Source: Patescibacteria group bacterium UBA4664 | Lineage (GTDB): Bacteria > Patescibacteriota > Saccharimonadia > CAILAD01 > BJGX01 | DNA: 34,142 nt | Direction: 5' to 3' | Assembly (NCBI GenBank): GCA_943354915.1 | Contig: CALRDO010000003.1 | Span: 1 to 34,142, forward strand | Shown here: positions 24,204 through 32,006 of the stretch, one piece after another | Layout of the letters: each line of letters opens with the position of its first letter | How positions within the stretch are numbered: position 1 is the first letter of the stretch | The notes under the pieces: model-generated | What the model was told of the DNA's origin: nothing | What the model saw: only the letters and a program-made list of their open reading frames with translations | Databases searched by the model: none | Program-made: the position numbers and the translations under genes

Positions 24204-24658
24204 TCAAAATCCCTATATTTATAATGCAATGCTTCCATAATATCACTTTGGAGCTTGTCTAGGCTAGTTATTTGAGCTTGGTCTTGATGGTCAAAACCCA
24301 ATAAATGCAGGGTGCCATGCAGTAAAAGTAATGTCAGCTCTGCCTCCAGGCTAACATTATGCTTATCGGCTTGGCTTCTGGCTATTTCCTCGCAAATTAC
24401 AATATCGCCGCTAGCTCCCTTATTTTTATCGGCACTATAATTAAAGCTCAAGACATCTGTTGGATAATCATTACTGGCATAATGCTTATTAAGCTTTTGA
24501 ATCGTTTTAGTAGTGACAAAAGATAAGCCTACTATTTGATCGCCGGCGTGGCTATCGGTACTAGACGTAGTGGTAAATTTTTCGATACCGCGAGCAACGG
24601 CCCGCAGTTGGGCTGTTTTTAGTAAGCTCTTGCCCTCAATGGTGTATTGAATTGCCAT
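24191..24658 (-). CDS. ybeY: Endoribonuclease YbeY
   Basis: YbeY acts in 16S rRNA 3' maturation and ribosome quality control. The 155-residue protein has the zinc-binding HGTLHLLGFDH signature near residue 114 and the NYPTDVLSF-like block SNDYPTDVLSFNY. It follows yqeY by 9 nt without a Shine-Dalgarno and overlaps dgkA at its end, so it is part of one operon. Confidence 0.94.
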   Translation of the reverse strand: MAIQYTIEGKSLLKTAQLRAVARGIEKFTTTSSTDSHAGDQIVGLSFVTTKTIQKLNKHYASNDYPTDVLSFNYSADKNKGASGDIVICEEIARSQADKHNVSLEAELTLLLLHGTLHLLGFDHQDQAQITSLDKLQSDIMEALHYKYRDFEWSH

Positions 24659-24667
24659 AAGTTTTTC

Positions 24668-25111
24668 TTAAGATAGTTTCTGCTTTGCCAGCTGAGCAAT
24701 CAAGCCCCCATCTGCTTGACCAGCAGTTTTTTGGCGAACATGGCCAATAACCTTACCCATATCTGCCATTGAACTAGCGCCTAACTCCGTAATTGCTGAG
24801 TCAACTGCCTTACTAACATCTGCTTGGCTCATTTGCGCCGGTAGATACTTTTCAATAATATCTAGCTCGGCCTGCTCCTCGCTAACCAAATCTTGTCTGT
24901 TGGCGGCGCCGAATTGATTAATTGAATCCTGGTGTTTTTTGGCTTCTTTTTGGAGTACCGAGAGGGACTCCTGCATAGTCAAATCACGACCTAGCTCTAT
25001 TTGATAATTCTTAAGTGAACTTTTTAAAAGCCTTAAGGTCGTGGTACGCACCTCATCGCGCAATTTCATAGCAGAGACTAAATCAGACTCTAATTGCTGA
25101 GTTAAGTCCAC
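24668..25111 (-). CDS. yqeY: GatB/YqeY domain protein
   Basis: The 147-residue protein matches the stand-alone YqeY family, which resembles the tRNA-binding tail of the amidotransferase subunit GatB. Recognisable blocks are LRLLKSSLKNYQIELGR, EEQAELDIIEKYLP and MGKVIGHVRQKTAGQADGG. The molecular role is not established in the family. It starts at GTG sharing one base with the rpsU TAG, the usual rpsU-yqeY arrangement. Confidence 0.93.
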   Translation of the reverse strand: MDLTQQLESDLVSAMKLRDEVRTTTLRLLKSSLKNYQIELGRDLTMQESLSVLQKEAKKHQDSINQFGAANRQDLVSEEQAELDIIEKYLPAQMSQADVSKAVDSAITELGASSMADMGKVIGHVRQKTAGQADGGLIAQLAKQKLS

Positions 25112-25320
25112 TATCTCATTCCGATTAGTTCGCGTATTTTCTGTTCCTTGCGAACTCTTTTGCGGATAGCAACGGCTCTAGCTTCAACCTTCGAAATCGG
25201 CTTCTGAAAATACTTTTTCTGACGGGCAGTAGTTAATATACCTGATTGTATGACTTTTTTATTAAAGCGTCTAACCAAGTTTTCGACTGATTCATCGTCT
25301 TTTCTGATAACCTGTAACAA
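25111..25320 (-). CDS. rpsU: 30S ribosomal protein bS21
   Basis: The 69-residue basic protein starts LQVIRKDDESVENLVRRFNKKV and has KKYFQKPISKVEARAVAIRKR, matching bS21, which helps mRNA binding near the anti-Shine-Dalgarno. The start is TTG, 5 nt after AAAGGAG, so this gene depends on a strong Shine-Dalgarno. It leads the rpsU-yqeY-ybeY-dgkA-adk-map run. Confidence 0.94.
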   Translation of the reverse strand: MLQVIRKDDESVENLVRRFNKKVIQSGILTTARQKKYFQKPISKVEARAVAIRKRVRKEQKIRELIGMR

Positions 25321-25364
25321 TTGGCACTCCTTTAGGATTATTAAAATATTTTTAAATCCGTATA

Positions 25365-25393
25365 ATTATATCTGAAAACGGCAAAAAACTCAA
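25365..25393 (-). promoter_or_regulatory. Promoter of the rpsU operon
   Basis: Minus strand TTGAGT (25393-25388, overlapping the hisS stop), a 17-nt spacer and TATAAT (25370-25365). Predicted start is 25358, a 38-nt leader holding AAAGGAG (25333-25327). Confidence 0.6.
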
Positions 25394-26658
25394 GGGTTAA
25401 GCAGTGTCTTGAGAGTAGCAACAAGTTTATCTCGGCTAATAACCTGCTGATTCCCGCTCGCCAAGTCCTTAATGATGGCCTCGTTTAATTTTGCCTCCCT
25501 ATTGCCGATTACAACGGCGTGCTGAGCCTTAGATTTACTGGCTAGCGCCAACTGATCCCCGAGAGACTTCTTAGATAGATTGGCCCCAACTCGAAAGCCT
25601 TCATTGAGTAAATATTCACGCACGACTTCTGCCTCATTGGTTGCCTGGCCACCAATGGCTACCACGTATACATCTGGCGGGGTGGCATCTGGGACAAACT
25701 TTAAATGCTCCAATTCTAGCTTAATTCTCTCAACGCCTAGCCCCATACCAATGGCCGGAGTATCAGCCCCACCCATTTGCTGGACGAGCTTATCGTATCG
25801 CCCGCCGCCGCCGAGGCTATCCCTTGCTGTCCCGCTGGTTGATAAAAACTCAAAAACCGTACCATTATAATAATCAAGCCCTCTAACTAGCCTACTATTG
25901 AGCTGGTAAGCTACGCCGCAGCGCTCTAGCAATTCTAAAATCTGCTGAAACCTTGCAGAGGATTCCTTACCTAAGTAATCTAAAATCTGTGGAGAATCTT
26001 CAATTAGCTTAACGACATCAGGATCCTTACTATCGAGAATACGGAGCGGATTAGTCTCTAGCTGTTTTTTGTTAATATCAGGTAAATCTGCCGAGTACTT
26101 GGTAAAATATTTTTTCAAAACCTCAATGTATTTTTTGCGGTCTTCAGCCGAGCCAATACAATTGATAGATAGTAGATAGCCAATTCCTAGCTTGTTAAAG
26201 AGTCTAGCTCCAAGATTTATGACCTGTACATCACTATTAGGTGTAGGGTCGCCAAAAATTTCTAAGCCCAGCTGGTTGTGTTGTCTATAGCGCCCCGATT
26301 GAGGTCTTTCATACCTAAAATGTGGCTCAAGATAATATAGTAGCACTGGCTTAGGCAAGCTATTCATGCCGTTCTCGATATAAGCCCTAACCACTCCTGC
26401 TGTACTCTCTGGTTTCAATGTCAGGCTATTGCCAGATTTATCATCAAAGCTATACATCTCCTTGCTAACAACCTCGGTGCCTTCCCCGACAGCTCTAGTA
26501 AATAAAGCCGTCGACTCCAAAATCGGCGTCGAGATTCTCTCTATACCAGCAGATTCGCAAAGACCGATATAGGTTTCGGTTATATGGGCCCAGAGTACTT
26601 GGTCGCTAGGCAATATATCTTGCATACCTCTAGGCTTTTGATATTCGATTTGTCCCAT
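25390..26658 (-). CDS. hisS: Histidyl-tRNA synthetase
   Basis: The 422-residue class II synthetase has motif 2 as PHFRYERPQSGRYRQHNQLG, the histidine-binding RGLDYYNGTVFEF, motif 3 in GIGMGLGVERI-like GMGLGVERIKLE, and a C-terminal anticodon-binding domain. Length is normal. The ATG is exactly at the predicted transcription start. Confidence 0.96.
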   Translation of the reverse strand: MGQIEYQKPRGMQDILPSDQVLWAHITETYIGLCESAGIERISTPILESTALFTRAVGEGTEVVSKEMYSFDDKSGNSLTLKPESTAGVVRAYIENGMNSLPKPVLLYYLEPHFRYERPQSGRYRQHNQLGLEIFGDPTPNSDVQVINLGARLFNKLGIGYLLSINCIGSAEDRKKYIEVLKKYFTKYSADLPDINKKQLETNPLRILDSKDPDVVKLIEDSPQILDYLGKESSARFQQILELLERCGVAYQLNSRLVRGLDYYNGTVFEFLSTSGTARDSLGGGGRYDKLVQQMGGADTPAIGMGLGVERIKLELEHLKFVPDATPPDVYVVAIGGQATNEAEVVREYLLNEGFRVGANLSKKSLGDQLALASKSKAQHAVVIGNREAKLNEAIIKDLASGNQQVISRDKLVATLKTLLNP

Positions 26659-26664
26659 ATATAC

Positions 26665-26693
26665 ATCTTAGCTACAAATTAATATTTCAACAA
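26665..26693 (-). promoter_or_regulatory. Promoter of hisS, leaderless
   Basis: Minus strand TTGTTG (26693-26688), a 17-nt spacer and TAAGAT (26670-26665). Predicted first base is 26658, the A of the hisS ATG. Confidence 0.55.
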
Positions 26694-26877
26694 ACCCTAA
26701 CTAATGAACAAATTATTTAATTAAGAATTATAAGGTTTAAATATTGCCCTTCAGATATAGTATTGGTTTACGATATTAGTAGCGAGTTTGCTATCCCTAC
26801 TATAATACTTATATACCAGATGTACTAGCTATAATCAGAGTGCTAATACTATATGAAACTAAGCATTTAGAACAACT
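26694..26877. other. AT-rich gap between recJ and hisS, no gene recognised
   Basis: Several TATAAT-like hexamers occur on the plus strand (near 26810 and 26831) without an open frame of note. No tRNA-like or terminator hairpin was recognised. It may contain a small RNA, but nothing specific supports that. Confidence 0.4.
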
Positions 26878-28557
26878 CTAGTGTTCATATGGCCTAATAT
26901 CAATTATCTCTAGTTGATGCTGCCTTTTGTTTTGCCAGATGTTTTCGCTCAGTTCAAAGACTAGTTCAATGGTCTTGTTATTTTCTAGCCACTGGTAAGA
27001 GCTGGCCATACCAAACCCAATCGCTGTATGCTGGTTGCCATTAGTATCAGCTAACTGCAAACGAAGATGCGAAGAATCATCCCCGACTAACCTAATTTGC
27101 ACAATTTCGTATCGGCCCATCAAATACGGTCTTTTATTGGCATTCCCAAATGGTGCTAACTGAGTAATCTCATCATATAGTTTGATATTGGCACTTTGGC
27201 TAGATAAATTAACTCCAACCGTGAGAGTCCTAAAGTTATTCTTAACGTCCATATTAGCAACGGCATACTGATTTATTCTATAGCGCAACTCTGTTAGCCG
27301 ATCTGTCTTTAGTTTTAGGCCAGCCGCAAAGCTATGCCCACCGCAACTCTCTAGAAAACCCTCACAGCTCCTGATGGCCTTAATAATATCAAATGTCCCG
27401 TAACTTCTCGCTGAGCCTTTAGATACTTCTCCTAATTCTTGCAAAATAATTGTTGGCTTATGCCATTTTTCAGATATTTTGCTTGCTACAATGCCGACTA
27501 CACCATGTGACCACTCGGGGTCTGATAGCACTAGTATCGGATCCCTCCTATAGCGGCTAGCTTGCTTACTGCAAGCCGCCAATATCTCTTTAGTAGCTTG
27601 TTGTCTTTTGTAATTAAGCTCGCCGAGTTCTAGGGCAATGGCTGCTGCTGCTTGAGGGTCCTTAGTAATTAATAAATCGAGAGCTTTTTGAGCATGTGCT
27701 AGACGCCCGGCGGCATTTAGCCTTGGGCCTATTTTGAAACCTAAATCAATTTCATTGACGATTTTTATATCAACCATAGAGCTCTTGGCCAGTGCCAGCA
27801 AGCCTTGCCTATGAGTCATTTTGAGTACTCTTAACCCATAGCTAGCTAAAATTCTATTATCACCGACTAGCGGTACGACATCGCAAATTGTCCCTAGTGC
27901 TACCAAATCTAGTAGCCATTTCTCATGGCCAGGTTTTAATAAATCAGTTTTCGTTTGCAACGCTCGCACGAGGTAGAATGCTACCCCGACGCCAGCTAGA
28001 TACTCAAGTTTATTTTTTTTATCTAACTTCGGGTTGACACAGGCAATAGCCCCTTTAGGGATACCGCCATCTGGTTCATGGTGGTCGGTAATAATTAAAT
28101 CAATGCCTATTTTCTGAGCCAGCTTTGCTTGCTCATGAGCTGTTGTACCACAATCAACCGTAATTATTAAATCGTTTTTTTGCTTCTTTAGTTTTTTTAT
28201 AGCTTCTGAATTAAGCCCATAGCCTTCCTCGAACCTATCTGGGATATAGAGCCCGGCCTCTACCCCCATTGTAGTGAATGCATCATACAAAAGGGCCGAG
28301 GCACTTAAGCCATCGATATCGTAATCGCCATAAATAACTATCTTTTCTTTGGTCTTAATGGCGCGCAGTATTCGACGGACTGCCTTGTCCATACCAGGCA
28401 AAGCAAAAGGGTCAGATAGTCCATTATTATAATCAGGCTCCAAAAAGTTCTGGGCTTGGTCTCGGCTTAACCCTCTATGAGCTAGAAGTTTATTAGGAAC
28501 ATCAATATCGCTGTCTATCTCAAAGGCCTTAGAATAATCCCAAATAATTTTTTGCAT
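26878..28557 (-). CDS. recJ: Single-stranded-DNA exonuclease RecJ
   Basis: RecJ degrades single-stranded DNA 5' to 3' in recombination and repair. The 559-residue protein shows the DHH phosphoesterase motifs: VIYGDYDIDGLSASALL (75-91), VDCGTT, TDHHEPDGG (157-165) and, in the DHHA1 half, GGHSFAAGLKL. It is a little shorter than the E. coli enzyme. TAGACT (28569-28564) predicts a start exactly at the ATG, though that hexamer matches the consensus less well. Confidence 0.95.
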   Translation of the reverse strand: MQKIIWDYSKAFEIDSDIDVPNKLLAHRGLSRDQAQNFLEPDYNNGLSDPFALPGMDKAVRRILRAIKTKEKIVIYGDYDIDGLSASALLYDAFTTMGVEAGLYIPDRFEEGYGLNSEAIKKLKKQKNDLIITVDCGTTAHEQAKLAQKIGIDLIITDHHEPDGGIPKGAIACVNPKLDKKNKLEYLAGVGVAFYLVRALQTKTDLLKPGHEKWLLDLVALGTICDVVPLVGDNRILASYGLRVLKMTHRQGLLALAKSSMVDIKIVNEIDLGFKIGPRLNAAGRLAHAQKALDLLITKDPQAAAAIALELGELNYKRQQATKEILAACSKQASRYRRDPILVLSDPEWSHGVVGIVASKISEKWHKPTIILQELGEVSKGSARSYGTFDIIKAIRSCEGFLESCGGHSFAAGLKLKTDRLTELRYRINQYAVANMDVKNNFRTLTVGVNLSSQSANIKLYDEITQLAPFGNANKRPYLMGRYEIVQIRLVGDDSSHLRLQLADTNGNQHTAIGFGMASSYQWLENNKTIELVFELSENIWQNKRQHQLEIIDIRPYEH

Positions 28558-28563
28558 AAATCT

Positions 28564-28569
28564 AGTCTA
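28564..28569 (-). promoter_or_regulatory. -10 element of recJ, leaderless
   Basis: Minus strand TAGACT followed by six bases and the ATG. No clear -35, so support is mainly from the position, which repeats that of other genes here. Confidence 0.35.
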
Positions 28570-28608
28570 AACTAAAAACTACTAAAAAATAATAAATGTT
28601 AGTCTAAT

Positions 28609-28773
28609 TTATTGTAAGAAAAAATCCGAACCAGATCTCGACTTAAATCCAGCGGGAGTGCTAGCGACATATCTCTGGCGATCATTGTGCAAGAGGCGTT
28701 GCGTTTCGACGAGCTTAGATTGCTTGCCAAACACAAACTCCGAGCAGCGTATAGTTCTAATAATTGTGTGTAT
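28609..28773 (-). pseudogene. Possible 54-residue ORF with ATA where ATG is expected
   Basis: An open frame on the minus strand from 28773 to TAA at 28611-28609 reads protein-like: HTIIRTIRCSEFVF, then KQSKLVETQRLLHND and RQRYVASTPAGFKSRSGS. It has no ATG. The leader GAGGTCAAAAT...AACAAAT just upstream closely resembles the leader of the winged-helix gene (GAGGTCAAAACAAATG), but at the matching point the codon is ATA. It could start at ATA, at an in-frame GTG at 28734 (41 residues), or be a decayed gene. No homologue recognised. The surrounding gap 28558-28823 holds nothing else I can name. Confidence 0.35.
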
Positions 28774-28823
28774 TTGTTTTATTTTGACCTCACTTTTTGT
28801 TTTTTAATAATATAACTACATTA

Positions 28824-29093
28824 CTACCTCTTATTGGATGTTTTGAGTACCATCCCCTGTAATTCCTTAAATAGTATGAAGTTCTGATTAACACCATAGA
28901 CCTTGGTATTTGCCTCTTTATAGGCCTTGAGATAGCCAATTTTCTCTAACCTTGCCAGTTCCCTGCTAATATTACCCGGGTCTTCTTTAGTAATTTTGGC
29001 TAAACCTCTAATATGCACCCTATAGTCAGGGTACTTACTAAATAGGGTGATTATTTTGCGTCTTGTCTTAGAAGTAATAAAATACTGTAACAT
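28824..29093 (-). CDS. Small winged-helix DNA-binding regulator
   Basis: The 89-residue protein is a single winged helix: helices TSKTRRKIITLFSKYPD and HIRGLAKITK, recognition helix DPGNISRELARLEKIGYL, and a wing with KAYKEANTKVYGVN. It resembles ArsR-like or nucleotidyltransferase-linked regulators, without metal-binding cysteines. AAGAGG upstream of the ATG supports the start. It is divergent from the zinc-ribbon gene and an inverted repeat overlaps its -10, so autoregulation is likely. Confidence 0.85.
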   Translation of the reverse strand: MLQYFITSKTRRKIITLFSKYPDYRVHIRGLAKITKEDPGNISRELARLEKIGYLKAYKEANTKVYGVNQNFILFKELQGMVLKTSNKR

Positions 29094-29117
29094 TTGTTTT
29101 GACCTCTTATTAATAAC

Positions 29118-29146
29118 ATTTTACTCCATAAAAGTAAAAAAGACAA
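29118..29146 (-). promoter_or_regulatory. Promoter and likely operator of the winged-helix gene
   Basis: Minus strand TTGTCT (29146-29141), a 17-nt spacer and TAAAAT (29123-29118). Predicted start is 29111, an 18-nt leader. TTTTACT (29119-29125) and AGTAAAA (29133-29139) form an inverted repeat over the -10. Confidence 0.6.
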
Positions 29147-29166
29147 CACTTTTTCAAGCATAACTT

Positions 29167-29194
29167 TTGTGGTAAAATTAAAGGTGAGTAAAAT
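29167..29194 (+). promoter_or_regulatory. Promoter of the zinc-ribbon gene, leaderless
   Basis: TTGTGG (29167-29172), a 16-nt spacer and TAAAAT (29189-29194). Predicted first base is 29201, the A of the ATG. The -10 lies in AGTAAAAT, as on the divergent side. Confidence 0.55.
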
Positions 29195-29200
29195 CAATAT

Positions 29201-29710
29201 ATGGATAGATACTGCCCAGAATGTAATTCAACTATGACACCAAGCTTGGTGGGCTATTTGTGTTCAAATTGTGGGAATATGCAAAGATTTTATACTGAAT
29301 CTAACCCACTATTCATAAGTCATACCGAGATGCCCATGCCTAGCGGTAGCCCCAGCCCTCAACAGCCCCCTACTGCGGTTGATAGTGTTGGTAGCAATAA
29401 AATACGCTCAACCTTAAAAAGACTAATGGTACCAGAGCTTCCTCCTCCGCACGGCTACGATTCAACAGCGACAGTTGATGGCATTAGTAGGCCAGTTACC
29501 GGTAGTAGTCCTCAGCCGAGTAACCCTCTGCCGAGTAGCCCTCTATCGACATATGACCATCAGCCTATCCCGCCATCAGAAGTATTGACTAATAAGCAGC
29601 CCGCACCAGTCGCGCAGAGCCATACCGAATTCGACCTATGGCTGTGGGTTTGCATTACATTGGTCGGACTATCGGCTGGGGCTTTAGTATTTTATTTCGC
29701 CCTAGCCTAA
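29201..29710 (+). CDS. Zinc-ribbon protein with proline-rich linker and C-terminal membrane anchor
   Basis: The 169-residue product starts with a zinc ribbon (C5/C8 and C21/C24, CPECN and CSNCG). About 100 residues rich in Pro, Ser and Gln follow, without predicted structure, and then one membrane segment at about 146-168. This layout (cytoplasmic zinc ribbon, flexible linker, tail anchor) is common in small membrane proteins of Patescibacteria and archaea, but the function is unknown. It is divergent from the winged-helix gene, which may control it, and converges on secF. Confidence 0.8.
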   Translation: MDRYCPECNSTMTPSLVGYLCSNCGNMQRFYTESNPLFISHTEMPMPSGSPSPQQPPTAVDSVGSNKIRSTLKRLMVPELPPPHGYDSTATVDGISRPVTGSSPQPSNPLPSSPLSTYDHQPIPPSEVLTNKQPAPVAQSHTEFDLWLWVCITLVGLSAGALVFYFALA

Positions 29711-29725
29711 CGACTCAAGCTTCTG

Positions 29726-30637
29726 CTACCTCTTAGCTTTAGCTTTTTTAATTTTCCAATTATTATAAACTACTAGTAATGGTGAGGCATTAAAGATTGA
29801 TGAGTATGTGCCTGAAATTATCCCGATTAGTAACGCTAAGATAAAGTATTTAATAGACTCTCCGCCGAATAGATAAAAAGCTAGCAGCACAATAACTACC
29901 GTAATGGATGTATTAAGAGATCTGGCTAGAGTTTCGTTAATAGAAATATTTACAATTTCCTCGAATGGCCTGTTAAGGCGCCGAAGGTTCTCGCGAATTC
30001 TATCATAAACTACTATCGTATCGTGCACTGAAAAACCAATAACTGTTAATATCGCCGTTACAAACAGGCTATCTATCTGCACCCCAAAGAAATGCCCAAG
30101 AATTGCAAAAATACCTAACACGAATAGGGCATCGTGCAGTAAGGCGATAATTGCTGTTGCGCCAAAACTCCAGGGGCTAACTGGCGGCGGAGTATTGCGG
30201 AAAGCGAAAGCAACATATAAAAGTATCGCAATCGATGCTAGTGCTACACCGAATAAAGCACGCCTTGTAATATCCTCACTAACTGATGGTCCGACAGAGC
30301 TGAAGGAAGTTTCGGTTAAGCCCTTTTGTTTTAGGAGCACATTAATATTTTGCCGGATTTGCTGTGCATCGCCCAGTTCTGGCGCCAAGTCCTTATCACT
30401 ATAGCGAACCAAAAGCCTATCGCTCCCACTGGTAGTAACGGTTATTTCTTTGACGCCAATTTGGGCAACAATATCATGAAGCCCGCTCTGCGTTATCTGC
30501 CCGGCTACCTCTATCTCTTGCCCTCCCGTAAAATCAATCCCCGGTTTGAGCCCCCAGACAAATAACGCTATCGTACCAGGCACGATTAGCAGTATAGAAA
30601 TTGTAAACCATAGCTTGCGCCTGCCTACGATATTCAT
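29726..30637 (-). CDS. secF: Protein-export membrane protein SecF
   Basis: SecF with SecD forms the proton-driven complex that helps SecYEG complete export. The 303-residue protein has six membrane segments, the PGIDFTGGQEI block after the first, and the RND-type signature FSVHDTIVVYDRIREN. It overlaps secD by ATGA. Confidence 0.96.
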   Translation of the reverse strand: MNIVGRRKLWFTISILLIVPGTIALFVWGLKPGIDFTGGQEIEVAGQITQSGLHDIVAQIGVKEITVTTSGSDRLLVRYSDKDLAPELGDAQQIRQNINVLLKQKGLTETSFSSVGPSVSEDITRRALFGVALASIAILLYVAFAFRNTPPPVSPWSFGATAIIALLHDALFVLGIFAILGHFFGVQIDSLFVTAILTVIGFSVHDTIVVYDRIRENLRRLNRPFEEIVNISINETLARSLNTSITVVIVLLAFYLFGGESIKYFILALLIGIISGTYSSIFNASPLLVVYNNWKIKKAKAKR

Positions 30638-31935
30638 TGGTTAGTCTCGCTTTCCATCTTAATACGATAAGAGCTAGGCTTAGAACCAATTTTAGTCCGC
30701 ACCACAGCTTGCATTAATGTCCTGGAAATTGTAATAGCGGTAAACATACTCACGATTACACCAATTGCCAGAGTTACCGCAAACCCCCTAATAATTGGGA
30801 TGCCAGAAATATAAAGTACCGTGCAGGTTATTAGCGTTGAGACATTAGAGTCCCTAATACTCGTCCAGGCTCGCTTAAAACCAGTGTCCATACCTACTGC
30901 TACTGAGCTACCAGCTCGAATCTCTTCCTTCATGCGCTCAAAAATCAAGATATTAGCATCTACGGCCATGCCAATGCTCAGTACAAAGCCAGCGATGCCG
31001 GCAAGGGTTAGTACGATGGGCGATTGAGTCAGCCCAGATAGTTTAAAAATATCAATCGTTATCAATGCATATATGACTAGGGCGCCAGCTGCCACTAAGC
31101 CTGCCAGACGATAATAAATAATCATGAATACCAAGACTGCTACTAAACCAATTAAGCCTGCAAACAGACTGCGCTGAATAGATTCAGCGCCTAGGGTGGC
31201 GCCAACTGTGCGTTGTTCTACCAAGCTAACTGGTACTGGCAGAGCGCCGGCATTGAGTAAATCTGCCGTAGCTTTGGCATCCTTAAGGTCCTTAAAGCCT
31301 GTCATCTCCCCTTTACCGTCGGTAATTGGGGTCGAGACTGTACCATTAAATAATGGCTCATTATCTAAAATAATTACTAGCCGTTCATTCTTCTGATTAA
31401 TCCTTTTAGTTAAGTCGGCAAATTTTTGTATCGAACCGCCTTTCATTTGGAAGGCTACAATCGGCTGGCCGGTCTCAACATTAATATCAGAAGTAGCGCT
31501 TTCTAAATCTTCGCCGTTAATATCGGTAGCCTCTGGGATATTATCTGCACCGACCGACAAAAATGTTAATTGAGCAGTCTTGCCAATTAACCCTATAGCT
31601 TGGTCAATATCATTAACCCCAGGAAGCTGGATGCTGATTCTATCGTTGCCCGATGTCTGAATTACAACTTCAGATGTACCGCTAGGGTTAACGCGCTTGT
31701 TAATAACATTAATAACTCCCTGGATAGCCTTAGCACGATCCTCTGCGGCTGTTTTTGAAAGGTCTGCTTGATAGGTTAAGCTGGCGCCGCCTTGCAAATC
31801 CAACCCCAACCTTACTTTCATTTTTGCATCACCAATACCTAGTAGAGAGAAAAGCTTGTCCTCTCTGGGTAGTGCCAAGGACACCAGAACTACAACCAAT
31901 GCAGCTATTAAGTAGAGTTTCGTTGATAGTTTCAT
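30634..31935 (-). CDS. secD: Protein-export membrane protein SecD
   Basis: From the ATG at 31935 the protein has 433 residues with six membrane segments. It shows RLGLDLQGGASLTYQ after the first, the periplasmic P1 domain (RVNPSGTSEVVIQTSGNDRISIQLPGV), and the signature SIGMAVDANILIFERMKEE. A first ATG at 31941 would lie upstream of the predicted transcription start at 31937, so the third codon of the open frame is the better start, with a 2-nt leader. secF follows with a 4-nt overlap. Confidence 0.95.
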   Translation of the reverse strand: MKLSTKLYLIAALVVVLVSLALPREDKLFSLLGIGDAKMKVRLGLDLQGGASLTYQADLSKTAAEDRAKAIQGVINVINKRVNPSGTSEVVIQTSGNDRISIQLPGVNDIDQAIGLIGKTAQLTFLSVGADNIPEATDINGEDLESATSDINVETGQPIVAFQMKGGSIQKFADLTKRINQKNERLVIILDNEPLFNGTVSTPITDGKGEMTGFKDLKDAKATADLLNAGALPVPVSLVEQRTVGATLGAESIQRSLFAGLIGLVAVLVFMIIYYRLAGLVAAGALVIYALITIDIFKLSGLTQSPIVLTLAGIAGFVLSIGMAVDANILIFERMKEEIRAGSSVAVGMDTGFKRAWTSIRDSNVSTLITCTVLYISGIPIIRGFAVTLAIGVIVSMFTAITISRTLMQAVVRTKIGSKPSSYRIKMESETNQ

Positions 31936-31943
31936 TAGCATCT

Positions 31944-31972
31944 ATTATATGTAGATTACAGACATTGTACAA
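31944..31972 (-). promoter_or_regulatory. Promoter of secD-secF, near-leaderless
   Basis: Minus strand TTGTAC (31972-31967), a 17-nt spacer and TATAAT (31949-31944). Predicted start is 31937; it decides between the two ATGs. Confidence 0.6.
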
Positions 31973-31993
31973 GCAATTATATTTGGGCTAGGG

Positions 31994-31999
31994 TACAAT
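31994..31999 (+). promoter_or_regulatory. -10 element of priA, near-leaderless
   Basis: TACAAT predicts a start at 32006, one base before the ATG at 32007. No clear -35. The promoter region is shared with the divergent secD promoter. Confidence 0.45.
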
Positions 32000-32006
32000 A
32001 CATACT

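Noticed and set aside
28558-28823. tRNA-like or tmRNA-like element (GGTTCGGAT on the minus strand)
   Set aside because: The T-arm pattern is imperfect, no acceptor or anticodon stem pairs with it, and the stretch is open as a reading frame.
31936-31941. First ATG of secD
   Set aside because: It lies upstream of the predicted transcription start at 31937, so it would not be in the mRNA.
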